Counted from the stretch's first letter, positions 28,674-38,393 are shown. The stretch: DNA of 64,000 nt from an uncultured Dysgonomonas sp. (GCF_934668725.1 NZ_CAKUOF010000006.1:162187-226186); one strand, 5' to 3'. Numbers and translations are program-made. Notes: generated by a model from the letters alone, not told the origin.

Positions 28674-31043
28674 TTAATCTCTCTTAAGAGTTTCTACCGG
28701 ATTTTGATTTGCAGTATGTAAGCAGTTCAGCATTACGACAGACAACACTATTATCAAAACCACAGTTCCGCATAAAATGAATAAAAGTGGCGATAGAGCA
28801 GCTTTTTCGGAAAAATCTTCCATCCATTTAGCTGCGGCAATAGCTGCAGCCAATCCTCCGCAAACAACAGCAGGAATAGTAATCCACATATTATCCTTTA
28901 GAAAGAGCCTCAGAATATCCATCAAAGTAGCTCCGTTAACTTTACGTATGGCAATCTCGGACTTACGGCGATTTACTTCGTTATTGGTATAACCAATCAA
29001 ACCGATGAGAGTTATTACCAAAGTAACAATCCCCCCTATGGTTATGGCATTCATAAAACGTCGCGAATTGCTATATAATTTTATCATACTGTCTTTGTAT
29101 AAGGGAAGCGTAATGTCTTTATCGGGAAATGCCCTTTTAAATACATCATATACACTCTGAATATTGTCCGGAGTTAATTCCTTAAGCTTTATCATAATGA
29201 CTTCGGATGGTTCATTTGAATAAAAAATAACAGAAGGGCGCGTGTCTTCACTGCTGATAGAACCTAACCGGATGTCGGAATAAACCCCTATAATACGAGA
29301 GCCTCCACTCCGTTGTTGATGTTCCGATATAAGTATTTCTTTTCCTATAACTCCATCCTGCCAGTTTGCCATCTCAGATATTTTGTCCGCAAATTTTTGG
29401 CTTATTACAATATCGGTACCCGAGGACGATTCTTTGTCAAATCCTTTACCCTGAACTATAGGTATTTCCATTAACGAAAGGTAGTTTTCATCGGCACTGT
29501 ACAAGTCGGCAATATTGAAGAATTCTTTATCGTTATTGGGCAGCGATACATTGTTTCCGGAGGCAAATTCGAATGGTAAACAATCGGCTGTAGCAATGGT
29601 TTCGATCTGGGGCAGAGTACGCAGTTCATCTATAACTTTTTGCTTTTCGTTTTTACTTACTCCTCTTGTGCTATAGTAGAGCAACTTGTCATAACGATAT
29701 CCGGGGTTATCATTAACCATTACATCATATTGCCTGGCAACTATGACCAGCAACGTCACAAGAAAAGCTGTGGTTACTAATTGAAAAAACAAAAGAGCTA
29801 TTTTCCAGCCGCGTTTGGTCATTGTCAAACTACGAAAGACCGATGACACGGGTATACGTGAAAATAAATAAGATGGAACAAGTCCTATAATCAATAAAAT
29901 AATAAGACAGATACCTGCAATAATGATACTGGTTTGAAGTGAAAACAAGGAATAAACCGAAGCTGATAGAATTTCCTCCGCGGTACTTCTGCAACAGAAA
30001 ATAAGAAATAAGGCAATTATTAATGAAATGATCAAATGCAGAGATGTTTCTAAGAATATTAGCTTCGATATATCTTTTTGATCGGCACCATAACACTTGT
30101 ATATTGCTATAGTTTTACCCTTATTTACTAATGTTGATATCAGAATTAATATATAATTCATTATTGAAGTAAATATCAGGGCAAAAGCAATGGCCGACAA
30201 CAAAAGAGTCATACGCTTAGCTTCAGGTGTATCACTATGTAATTTAGTGAGTGGCGATAAAGTATATGAAAGCTCAACCCCTGCTTTCATTAAATCTTCC
30301 ATCGGCTGATTACGCTCTTGCATCTTCCGGATAGGGGAAGCTAAGCCGGCAAGATCAGTTCCGGGCACTAGTTTTACATATCCAAGATAACGGTCGTTCC
30401 CCACCCAATTTTGAGAGCCATCCCACATGAAATTTGTTATGGACGCCATTGATATTACAATATCATACCTCATATGGGCATTTTCGGGTACGTCTTTAAA
30501 AACGCCACCGATTGTAATTATACGTCCGGGATAATTATCAAGTTGGATAGATTGTCCTATAACATTATTGCCCATTTTTTCGGCAATAGATTCTGATACC
30601 AATGCATACATAGGTCTGGATAGTATCTCCTTTGCATCTCCAACAACCATCGGACGAGGCAATACATCAAACAGACAGCTGTCTGCCATAATAAATATAC
30701 CCGTGTAACGTTTTTTATCGGGAGTGAAAAATGAAGCGTCCCATCCCATGTATGTCAGTCGTGTAGCCACTTCTACTCCGGGCACTTCGGCTTTCATTCC
30801 CGGAGCTATGCCGCCGCTTACCTGTCCGTATGCTTTAAGCTCCTGGTCTCCTATTATTGCGTTTGACTGAATTTGATAGATACGTTCTTTATCAGGATAG
30901 AAATCGTCGTAGCTTAATTCAAAGAATACTTTGGATATTATGATTAACCCCACAGCCAACCCTGTCCCTAAAGACAATATTTTGATTATATTATTTTCTT
31001 TCTTTTTGAATAAAGAGCGGAATATTAATTTAAAGCTATTCAT
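28674..31043 (-). CDS. ABC transporter permease 2 (divergent tandem FtsX/MacB type)
   Basis: 789 aa with the same doubled MacB/FtsX plan, but the most divergent of the five. The signature is SEIAIRKVNGATLMDILRLF, while the tail lacks the QSWKAA motif of its sisters and ends TANQNPVETLKRD. First helix about 22-43 (ILSLGTGLAVGLIIISKVFF); the middle helix (IALLFFQLVTTAFLVTLLVI) separates the units. Its start codon lies inside the end of the GIN-domain gene (8-base overlap, 31036-31043), which points to coupled translation. Confidence 0.9.
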   Translation of the reverse strand: MNSFKLIFRSLFKKKENNIIKILSLGTGLAVGLIIISKVFFELSYDDFYPDKERIYQIQSNAIIGDQELKAYGQVSGGIAPGMKAEVPGVEVATRLTYMGWDASFFTPDKKRYTGIFIMADSCLFDVLPRPMVVGDAKEILSRPMYALVSESIAEKMGNNVIGQSIQLDNYPGRIITIGGVFKDVPENAHMRYDIVISMASITNFMWDGSQNWVGNDRYLGYVKLVPGTDLAGLASPIRKMQERNQPMEDLMKAGVELSYTLSPLTKLHSDTPEAKRMTLLLSAIAFALIFTSIMNYILILISTLVNKGKTIAIYKCYGADQKDISKLIFLETSLHLIISLIIALFLIFCCRSTAEEILSASVYSLFSLQTSIIIAGICLIILLIIGLVPSYLFSRIPVSSVFRSLTMTKRGWKIALLFFQLVTTAFLVTLLVIVARQYDVMVNDNPGYRYDKLLYYSTRGVSKNEKQKVIDELRTLPQIETIATADCLPFEFASGNNVSLPNNDKEFFNIADLYSADENYLSLMEIPIVQGKGFDKESSSGTDIVISQKFADKISEMANWQDGVIGKEILISEHQQRSGGSRIIGVYSDIRLGSISSEDTRPSVIFYSNEPSEVIMIKLKELTPDNIQSVYDVFKRAFPDKDITLPLYKDSMIKLYSNSRRFMNAITIGGIVTLVITLIGLIGYTNNEVNRRKSEIAIRKVNGATLMDILRLFLKDNMWITIPAVVCGGLAAAIAAAKWMEDFSEKAALSPLLFILCGTVVLIIVLSVVMLNCLHTANQNPVETLKRD

Positions 31044-31617
31044 AGTGATTTTTTACATTAGCATTTTTAACTTCAGACTCTATTATTTCTTTCGCATTAA
31101 AAGAAAGATTACTGTATCCCATCGCATTTATAGTTGCTTTTTGGGCTAACAGGTTCTGGGATTGTAATGTACTTCCTGCACCTACAGCACAATCATAGAA
31201 TTTAGTTTCTCCTTCGATTTTGAAATTACTTCCTGCGCCAATATTAACTGAAAGGTAATCTGAATTTATTTTCAGTGTCCCAAAAGATGATGCTGTAACT
31301 AAAGTCAAAGAATCAGCTATTATTGGACTGGTCATTTCTAATTGACAATTGTGCAAACTCAAATAATCCAACTTATCGGCATATATTGTAATCTCATTCT
31401 TAGGTACTTGTCCCGTTTGATCCAAAACTCTAATTTCGAGAATACCATCTTCAATTACTCTTTTTATTCCAACTGAATCATCAAGGTGAATAGAAGGAGT
31501 TTCAGATGGTATAAGGTTTACTTTAAACCCTGATAAACTGAGCTGTGTAAAGCTGCTCTGTGCTTGAGTCATGATGAAACTGAGAATAATCAGAATCAGT
31601 GTAAATATATTTCTCAT
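31036..31617 (-). CDS. Secreted GIN-domain (DUF2807) protein in the export operon
   Basis: 193 aa. A signal peptide (NIFTLILIILSFIMTQA, cleaved before QSS) is followed by a right-handed beta-helix-like repeat domain with short strands and S/N/G turns (SLTLVTASSFGTLKINSD, VNIGAGSNFKIEGE, AVGAGSTLQSQ). This fits the GIN/DUF2807 autotransporter-head-like domain common in Bacteroidota. It would be periplasmic or at the cell surface. It sits between permeases 1 and 2, 20 bases after permease 1 and overlapping permease 2 by 8 bases, so it is made together with them. Role unknown; a substrate-contacting or accessory part is possible. Confidence 0.75.
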   Translation of the reverse strand: MRNIFTLILIILSFIMTQAQSSFTQLSLSGFKVNLIPSETPSIHLDDSVGIKRVIEDGILEIRVLDQTGQVPKNEITIYADKLDYLSLHNCQLEMTSPIIADSLTLVTASSFGTLKINSDYLSVNIGAGSNFKIEGETKFYDCAVGAGSTLQSQNLLAQKATINAMGYSNLSFNAKEIIESEVKNANVKNHYE

Positions 31618-31637
31618 AATCTTTGAATTGAAGGTTA

Positions 31638-33977
31638 TTATTCATTTTTAATTGCATCTACCGGGTTTATCGTAGCTGCTTTCCAGCTCTGCCAGCTTAC
31701 TGTTATAGCTGATATTATCAAAACAAGCATACCGGCACTTAAGAACAACCACCAAGGTATAGGTGCTTTATAGGCAAACTGATCGAGCCACTGTTGTATA
31801 ATGTAGTAAGCAATAGGTATAGCTATCATATAAGAAATAATCAACTGCAGTAAAAGATTTCGGTTGAGTAGAACAATAATTTCCTCAACTGTAGATCCGT
31901 TTACTTTACGTATGGCAATTTCTCTTTGTTTATATCGTGTATTGAATGAGACCAACCCATATACACCCATAATTGCAATAACAACAGTGATTATACCGAA
32001 CAGACCAATCAGTTTTGCCATATTATTCTCATTCTTATATAAGTCATTTAAACGGGAATTAAGAAAGGTTAGCTTAAACTCTTCGTCACTGAATTTTTTC
32101 CAAGTTTGCTCAATATATTTTATATCCTCTGGAAGGTTCTCTCCCGACACTTTTATGAACATATAATTGAGCATATCTTTTCCATTTAAAATAACAAATG
32201 CCATAGGGCGAATCGGATTTCGTAACGACTCGAAATTGAAGTCATTGACTATACCTACAATTGTACCCTCATCAAAGCATTCAAAATCTTTACCAATTAT
32301 AGAACTATCCAATTCATATTTTTTCATAAATTCGCTATTAAACACAATTTGCTCTAATCCCGATGGATTTTCTTCTGAAAAATTGTTTCCTTCGATAATT
32401 TTAATTCCAAAGAATTTTAAGAAATTAGGCGCAACAGGCCAAGATGAAAAATTAACTTGTTTACCATCCAAATTACGTGTCCACGTCATACCAACATATC
32501 CGGGGATAAATTGTGATGCTGTATAATCTATAACATGGCTATTGCGACCCAATTCCTTACCAAATGTATTATAGTCTGTTTTAAGCCCGTGAATTGGTAA
32601 AAAAGCAATATTTTCTTTTTCGATCCCTAAATCATAATTCTGCATATAGTTTTGCTGTATCTTAATAAAGCCCGAAATAATTATTAAGACAATGGCAACT
32701 ATAAACTGTATGGTAATCAGTATATTTCTTATTTTATTACCTTTTGCCGACAAACTGAACGAACCTTTTAGTGCCGTATCCATCTTAAAAGAGGTTGCAT
32801 ATATAGCAGGGTATAAGTTTACCAAAAAAGTAATCAACAGAAGTAATAGCCCAATAGTTAATATCATCCATATATTAACGGATAGCTCTATGTCTGCCTG
32901 AAAGAATTCGGCTAATCTCGATTCGCTAAAAATCTGGATGTATATCAGGGCTAGAATGAATGAAATCAGAGCAAGAAAAGTTCCTTCCAAAGCCAATCCC
33001 AGTCTTAGGAAACTATTATTAATACCCAATATTTTATGAGTATTTAATGTCTTGATACGTGAGGGTACCATAGCCATCGAAATATTCAATAAATTGATAA
33101 ATGCTATTACTAAAATAAGAATACCGATAGCAAGCAATGATAAAGTTGTATTTATATTGCCATCGCGTAAATATTCAACATATAGATGTAAGTCATAAAA
33201 AGGAATCAGTTGAAGTTCGATTTTGTTATCGGGCTGCTCTTCCATAAATTTAATGAAGTCTTCTCCCAGAAACTCCTTACTATTTAGCTTCTCTTGCAGA
33301 GAAGCGGCAGTATTGGGTTCCAACTCAAGATACATAAAGTAATTGCTATTCTCTCTGCTATTATCCGGTTGATAAGTGTAACATGCATTTACTATAGTAC
33401 TATTTTTAGGAAAATCCTTATAAACGGCTGCTATAGTATATTCTTTCTTTGAGAAATGTCCGAAAACGATTTTTCCTACTGCATTTTCTGTCCCGAATAG
33501 TTTTATAGCTGTTTTTGCCGGAATCAATAATCTACCATCTGAAACTAGAGCATCCGCTGCATTTCCATGCAAAATATGCGGAGTAAACACATCTAAAAAA
33601 CCGGGAGAGGCAGATCGAATAGGCACTTCAAACATTTGCAGATTACCATCCTCTGTTTTTACATCAATTTGAGGTGCAATACTTCCTTCCAAAGATACGG
33701 TAGTGTAACTTTTTACTTCCGGAAATTTTGCTGCCATATCTTTAGCATTCGGAATACTGATCCAAGGAGACCGAGCCTTCTCTGTCGATTTGTAATAACT
33801 AAAGAAGTATGTGTTATCAGCTTTCTCAAAAGATCTATTGTATGTAAAATCGTAATACACCTGTATCGCAATCACTATAAAAACTGCAAATGAGACAGAT
33901 AAACCTAAGATGTTTATTATAGTCGACATTTTGTAATATTTCAACAAGTGTTTGATATTTCTCAGCATGAAGTTCAT
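31638..33977 (-). CDS. ABC transporter permease 1 (tandem FtsX/MacB type)
   Basis: 779 aa; first permease of the operon, 13 bases after the adaptor gene. Two MacB/FtsX units: helix 1 (MSTIINILGLSVSFAVFIVI), periplasmic domain, helices at about 280-400, middle helix (ILITIQFIVAIVLIIISGF, about 430), second periplasmic domain, three C-terminal helices. Signature REIAIRKVNGSTVEEIIVLL; tail QSWKAATINPVDAIKNE. A second Met at residue 4 is an equally possible start. Its place next to the adaptor suggests it is the core permease of the tripartite pump. Confidence 0.9.
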   Translation of the reverse strand: MNFMLRNIKHLLKYYKMSTIINILGLSVSFAVFIVIAIQVYYDFTYNRSFEKADNTYFFSYYKSTEKARSPWISIPNAKDMAAKFPEVKSYTTVSLEGSIAPQIDVKTEDGNLQMFEVPIRSASPGFLDVFTPHILHGNAADALVSDGRLLIPAKTAIKLFGTENAVGKIVFGHFSKKEYTIAAVYKDFPKNSTIVNACYTYQPDNSRENSNYFMYLELEPNTAASLQEKLNSKEFLGEDFIKFMEEQPDNKIELQLIPFYDLHLYVEYLRDGNINTTLSLLAIGILILVIAFINLLNISMAMVPSRIKTLNTHKILGINNSFLRLGLALEGTFLALISFILALIYIQIFSESRLAEFFQADIELSVNIWMILTIGLLLLLITFLVNLYPAIYATSFKMDTALKGSFSLSAKGNKIRNILITIQFIVAIVLIIISGFIKIQQNYMQNYDLGIEKENIAFLPIHGLKTDYNTFGKELGRNSHVIDYTASQFIPGYVGMTWTRNLDGKQVNFSSWPVAPNFLKFFGIKIIEGNNFSEENPSGLEQIVFNSEFMKKYELDSSIIGKDFECFDEGTIVGIVNDFNFESLRNPIRPMAFVILNGKDMLNYMFIKVSGENLPEDIKYIEQTWKKFSDEEFKLTFLNSRLNDLYKNENNMAKLIGLFGIITVVIAIMGVYGLVSFNTRYKQREIAIRKVNGSTVEEIIVLLNRNLLLQLIISYMIAIPIAYYIIQQWLDQFAYKAPIPWWLFLSAGMLVLIISAITVSWQSWKAATINPVDAIKNE

Positions 33978-33990
33978 AATAGTAGTATTT

Positions 33991-35241
33991 TTATTTTAAG
34001 ATTAATTCTTGTACATCCCCATAAGTGTCATAAGAAGATGTAATCACTTTCTCTCCTGCTTCCAGTCCACTTATTACTTCATAATAATTAGGATTCTGGC
34101 GTCCTATAGTTATTTTTCTTCTGATAGCTTTGCTGCCATCGGCTGTAACAACAAATATCCATTGCCCGCCTGTCGCCTGATAGAATGCTCCTCTTGGAAT
34201 TAGTATGGCATCAACCGGTTGTCCCAATTGGAGATTGATATAATAGGTTTGCCCTGCTCTGATATTATCGGGACGTTCGCCTTCGAATATAAAATCGGTT
34301 TTGAATTGTTTTTCCCTCACTTCAGGATATACTTTACGAACACGCAATGCAAAGTTTTTATCCTGACGTTCGAAAGTGGCGTCTAACCCGGTTCTCACCC
34401 TATCAATGTAATGCTCATCAATCAATGCTTCTACTTTGTAATCCGACAAAACACTGATTTGACCTACACGCCCGCCTGTTGCAACCGTTTGTCCGATCTC
34501 TACATCCAATAATCCCAATTGCCCGTCAACAGGAGCTTTTACATTGAGGTTATCAACACGTTGTCGCACAAGCATAAGATTCCGGCGAATATTAGATAAA
34601 CTTTCTTCCATCTGATCGACTTGAATACCTCGGTATATAGAGTCTTGTTTTTGACGTTCAATGACAAGATTTCGACCATTTACTGCATACTGGTAATCTT
34701 CCTGTGCTTGAAGGTATTCTTCTTTTGAGGTTAAGTTTTCGGAATATAATTGTTTGTATTGCTGATATTTCCTTCTTTTTCGTTCAACGTCCATATCCAA
34801 TTGGAGCTTCTCCTTTTTTAAATTGAGCTTCTCCTGTTCCATTGCCACTTGCGTATTTCGGAGGAAGTTTTGCTTTTCGGCCAGTTGGGCTTCACTATCC
34901 AGAATATTAAGGTTCAACATAGGATTGGTCAGTTGTACAATTACTTCTCCTGCACGAACTTCAGAGCCTTCTTCAATTAGTTTTTGGGCTACCATTCCCC
35001 CCTCAATAGCACTCAGCTGAATGGTATTAATAGGTTGTACCTGCCCACTGATGCGCACATAATCATTAAACTGCCCACTCGTTACAGATTGGATACTAAG
35101 TTTTTGCTTATCGACATTCAATTTAGAAGCATGATTGCCAAAGATCAACCAACATACTGCTGCCAGTAAAATTACTCCTCCAATTACATAGGGAATATGC
35201 TTTTTTTTTAGTCCTTTTTTCTTTTCTATAATTATATCCAT
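33991..35241 (-). CDS. Periplasmic adaptor protein (HlyD/MacA family)
   Basis: 416 aa. A basic N-terminus and one membrane anchor (IPYVIGGVILLAAVCWLIFG, about 17-36) are followed by a first lipoyl half (IQLSAIEGGMVAQKLIEEGSEV), a long coiled-coil hairpin (about 110-230), a second lipoyl half (VKAPVDGQLGLLDVEIGQTV) and a C-terminal beta-barrel and membrane-proximal domain. It links inner-membrane permeases to the outer-membrane channel encoded just before it. The gene is 80 bases after the TolC-like gene and 13 before permease 1. Its lack of a lipobox and its single anchor match MacA. Confidence 0.93.
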   Translation of the reverse strand: MDIIIEKKKGLKKKHIPYVIGGVILLAAVCWLIFGNHASKLNVDKQKLSIQSVTSGQFNDYVRISGQVQPINTIQLSAIEGGMVAQKLIEEGSEVRAGEVIVQLTNPMLNLNILDSEAQLAEKQNFLRNTQVAMEQEKLNLKKEKLQLDMDVERKRRKYQQYKQLYSENLTSKEEYLQAQEDYQYAVNGRNLVIERQKQDSIYRGIQVDQMEESLSNIRRNLMLVRQRVDNLNVKAPVDGQLGLLDVEIGQTVATGGRVGQISVLSDYKVEALIDEHYIDRVRTGLDATFERQDKNFALRVRKVYPEVREKQFKTDFIFEGERPDNIRAGQTYYINLQLGQPVDAILIPRGAFYQATGGQWIFVVTADGSKAIRRKITIGRQNPNYYEVISGLEAGEKVITSSYDTYGDVQELILK

Positions 35242-35321
35242 GTGTAGGTAAGGTTTAATATCTATTATTTTGTTTTTATAACTGTAAATACCTTGAACTT
35301 TATTTGTTCATTAAATAGGCT

Positions 35322-36650
35322 TTATCTGGCGGAAACAAAAGGTTCTCCTTTATAATAAAGAACCAGTTTGTGCTTTAATTGGAATTTAAGCATAGAGTTT
35401 AATTCTTCAGCTCTGGCTAAGAGTAGGCGGTTAGCACTTGTATGAAGTTCGAGAGCACTAATGAGTCCTTCCGAAAATTTTCGCTCATTCACTTTTTGTG
35501 CTATTTCCATTGCTTCGGTTTGTTTTTTTGCCTGATAATACTCATCTACTTGCCCGTTCATATCAGCAACAGCCTGTTCTATTTCACTGTATAATACCCG
35601 TAATGTTTCTTCACGTTGAGTCTCGGCTATAACAACCTGAGCCTTACCACGTCTCATCTCGGCTGTACGAGAAAAACCGTTGAAAATAGGTATCCTAAGG
35701 GAAAAGCCTACATATCGCCCCATCTTATTTTTGAATTGATAATCGAATGACGAGTATTCGCTTCCGTCCATATATCGGGAGAAATTTGTAGAATATCCAC
35801 CTTCTACTGCTATTGACGGAAACAATCCACCTTTAGCTGCTTTATAAGCCAATTGCTGCGCTTCTACAGTTGTTTCGGCGACTAACGCCTGAGGAAGGAA
35901 TGTTTTGGCCTGTTCGAAGATGGTATAAGCCGACTCTTCTGATTTGGCAATTAATATCAACGGATCAGAGTCATCTATGTCGAAAGTTTGATCAATCGGA
36001 TAATTCATTTTTTCTTTAAGCAGTATAACTCCGATAGCTAAGATGTTTTTCTGACGTGTCAGATTATAAGTATTAGCAGCTTCTTGAGCTGTCATTTCTG
36101 CTACCTCGGGAAATCCTTTAACGCCTAACTCCATCATTCTTTGCACCTGCTTTAAGTTAGCCGTACTTTCGGCAAGTTCCTGTTCGGCAAGTTTAACCCT
36201 TTCCATATTATATAAAACATTATAAAAAGCTTCCATAATTTCGAAGGCGATCATATCTTCGGCATATTCAAGCTGATGCTTTCCCATAAGTTTATTCACT
36301 TTCTGCATTTTTAACCTGTTTATATTTCCCAACCCATCAAAAAGAGTTAAGGATGAATATAGATTATAATTATTGCTGAAAGAGTTTACATTTGTATAAG
36401 TATTTGTTTCAGAGTCAAGCCCACGACCAAAATTAAATGATGCCGAAGTACTTGCATTAACCGAGGGTAACAACTGCCCTATTGCTTCCAAATAATTTTG
36501 ATGATAAATACTGTTTTGTGCTTCTTGTTTATTTCTTCTCGGACTATGCTTTATTCCATATTCCATGCACTCCACAAGAGTCCATTTTTTTTCCTGAGAA
36601 TAAGTGGTCATACTTATTAGAATAAAGAGTATAGCAGCTAAGTATTTCAT
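35322..36650 (-). CDS. TolC-like outer membrane efflux protein
   Basis: 442 aa with a signal peptide (AAILFILISMTTYSQ) and the doubled OEP repeat: long helices (KLMGKHQLEYAEDMIAFEIM..., AELTAQEA-like segments) and beta strands such as SASFNFGRG and RYVGFSLRIPIFNGFSR, the last being the usual second-repeat barrel strand. It forms the trimeric exit channel of the tripartite exporter and is the first gene of the operon. The 321-bp leader region upstream carries a strong inverted repeat at 36695-36735. Confidence 0.93.
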   Translation of the reverse strand: MKYLAAILFILISMTTYSQEKKWTLVECMEYGIKHSPRRNKQEAQNSIYHQNYLEAIGQLLPSVNASTSASFNFGRGLDSETNTYTNVNSFSNNYNLYSSLTLFDGLGNINRLKMQKVNKLMGKHQLEYAEDMIAFEIMEAFYNVLYNMERVKLAEQELAESTANLKQVQRMMELGVKGFPEVAEMTAQEAANTYNLTRQKNILAIGVILLKEKMNYPIDQTFDIDDSDPLILIAKSEESAYTIFEQAKTFLPQALVAETTVEAQQLAYKAAKGGLFPSIAVEGGYSTNFSRYMDGSEYSSFDYQFKNKMGRYVGFSLRIPIFNGFSRTAEMRRGKAQVVIAETQREETLRVLYSEIEQAVADMNGQVDEYYQAKKQTEAMEIAQKVNERKFSEGLISALELHTSANRLLLARAEELNSMLKFQLKHKLVLYYKGEPFVSAR

Positions 36651-36971
36651 AATTATATTTACAGTTTTACTTATTTATAAACCAATTTCATGCCAAAACA
36701 GGTAAGGTACTGATGATGTATCATTTACCTGTTTTCATGCTTTTTTATCTGTAAAATAATTTTACACACGTTGTTTAATTTCTTTATTGCTTTTTAATGA
36801 AAAAGGAAAGATTGACTGGATAAATGTAACTTTATAAGTTTATTCCTCTTGTCGAAACATTTCTTAGGAACGAAGTGCTAATTTGTATTTCCTATAGGTG
36901 TAGACATAAGTGTATATTCTCTTTTACTGATTGCATAAGAGAGAGTCTATAAAATCCATAAAGGGTTCTTA
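36651..36971. other. 321-bp region upstream of the export operon
   Basis: It lies between the porin stop codon and the start of the TolC-like gene, both leftward. It should carry the export operon promoter. I found no GG-N10-GC sigma-54 match and no TAnnTTTG element on that strand. Its main feature is the inverted repeat at 36695-36735. Confidence 0.4.
36695..36735. promoter_or_regulatory. 11-bp inverted repeat before the TolC-like gene (possible operator)
   Basis: Perfect arms AAAACAGGTAA (36695-36705) and TTACCTGTTTT (36725-36735), with a 19-base spacer that itself holds ATGAT/ATCAT. It lies 45-85 bases before the start codon. It could be a binding site for the sigma-54 regulator or a leader hairpin. 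A T-run follows only in the rightward sense, where no gene ends, so it is not an obvious terminator. Confidence 0.5.
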
Positions 36972-38240
36972 TTAGTATCGGAATTGCAGTGTTAAAGTAA
37001 ATGTATTGTCTTTTAAGTCATTCTCAAAACCAAGAAGATTGGTTGATGTCTCATTTTTAATTATTTCATAATAAGCTTGTAGTTCGACGTTTTTATAAGC
37101 ATGCCAAATAGCACCAAATCCCACCGTACTGTATTTGATGTCAGCCCTGTTAGTACCTTTCAAACCTATATTATTGCCTGATACTTTTATATTCGGATCG
37201 TACCAGTCGTATTTAAGCAGGGCTTCGAAAGGTAACTTTCCAATATCCTGAATAAGAAAGATATATCCGCCTGAGAAGTTTCGCAGATAAGTATCATGAG
37301 ATGGTCGTACAGAAGACTGAGGGCTTACTGTGCTATTTTCAGAGCCGGGTTGTTGACCAAATATATATTCGGCTCTTATTTGTGTTCCGCCAAATGGGTT
37401 TGCCCAATTAGTTTGTAGATCAAATCCAAGATATTCGCGCCGGGCAAAGCGTCCTAAGTTTTGAGGGTTCGAGTTTAAGACAAAACCTCCATTTTGCATT
37501 CTGTACACATTTTGTGTCCCTTGATATACGCTACCCAGATAATAGGAAGTTCCGACTGTAAGGGAAGCATTTTTACCAATTTTGGGAGATGCGGTTAAAT
37601 GTCCGATAAAATCCCTTCGATTATCACTTTCCATAGATATTCCATTTCCGGCAACTAAGGCTGTTTCCAATGAAAATATATCCAGTGGCGAACCATCCTT
37701 TGCTCTAAATTGAATACTTGCTCCTAAATCACGTTCGCCCGGAAACAAAGTAGTAATTATTCTCGAACGTTCGGGAGACTCTCTGCGTGAAGATGAATAT
37801 CCGATTTCGTGCCCGAAAGGCCGGAAGAAAAGTCCTGCCTGAATAAAGCTGGTTTTAAACCAAGGATCTTTTATTTTCAAATAAGCATCTCTGGCAGCAA
37901 CACCTCTTTCAGTGATATCAATTTGAAATACTACAGAGGCTAAGCCTTCTTCGTAAGTCGTTTTTATACGCCCTCTTCGGATTCCTATGCGATTGAAACT
38001 TTTATTAGGATTTTCATTGGATCCACCTATTCGTATATTAGCATCCTTCTGAGCCGATATGAACTGAGGTTGAAAGTACCCACTCAACTTGATATTATTG
38101 AGCCGATTAACGATCCGTTCCAGATTCTCTACTCTATGCTTAAGTTGTTCATTATCATTGATACTATCTTTTTGTGCAAAAAGATAACTCGAAAGTGCCA
38201 AGCACAGGACAATGAGGAGAATGCGTTTGGTAATCTTCAT
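36972..38240 (-). CDS. OprO/OprP-type outer membrane porin
   Basis: 422 aa. A signal peptide (ILLIVLCLALSSYLFA) is followed by a short coiled coil (LKHRVENLERIVNRLNNI, about 30-48) and a 16-18-stranded barrel with FNRIGIRRGRIKTTYEEG and terminal FTLTLQFRY, the aromatic C-terminus of outer-membrane barrels. The family (phosphate-selective porin O/P, Porin_O_P) includes anion channels; the coiled coil probably supports trimer formation. Phosphate specificity cannot be assumed in Bacteroidota. It lies upstream of the export operon on the same strand but 321 bp away, so it is probably independent. Confidence 0.87.
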   Translation of the reverse strand: MKITKRILLIVLCLALSSYLFAQKDSINDNEQLKHRVENLERIVNRLNNIKLSGYFQPQFISAQKDANIRIGGSNENPNKSFNRIGIRRGRIKTTYEEGLASVVFQIDITERGVAARDAYLKIKDPWFKTSFIQAGLFFRPFGHEIGYSSSRRESPERSRIITTLFPGERDLGASIQFRAKDGSPLDIFSLETALVAGNGISMESDNRRDFIGHLTASPKIGKNASLTVGTSYYLGSVYQGTQNVYRMQNGGFVLNSNPQNLGRFARREYLGFDLQTNWANPFGGTQIRAEYIFGQQPGSENSTVSPQSSVRPSHDTYLRNFSGGYIFLIQDIGKLPFEALLKYDWYDPNIKVSGNNIGLKGTNRADIKYSTVGFGAIWHAYKNVELQAYYEIIKNETSTNLLGFENDLKDNTFTLTLQFRY

Positions 38241-38393
38241 ATGATAACAAATAACAAGGCAACTTATTTTCCAGTATTAAATCTCTAAGCTACATTATTT
38301 TTCAATACAATTAGAAATCTTAACACTTCAATAGAGAATATTGTTTTCCAAAAGGGCTGAAACATATTAGAAAACTTCTCCAAATTAAAGTAA

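Noticed and set aside
38258..38273. Sigma-54-like GG-N10-GC match (TGGAAAATAAGTTGCC, minus strand) before the porin gene
   Set aside because: The -24 box lacks the CAC, and the predicted start would leave a leader of only about 7 bases before a firmly placed ATG. Probably chance.
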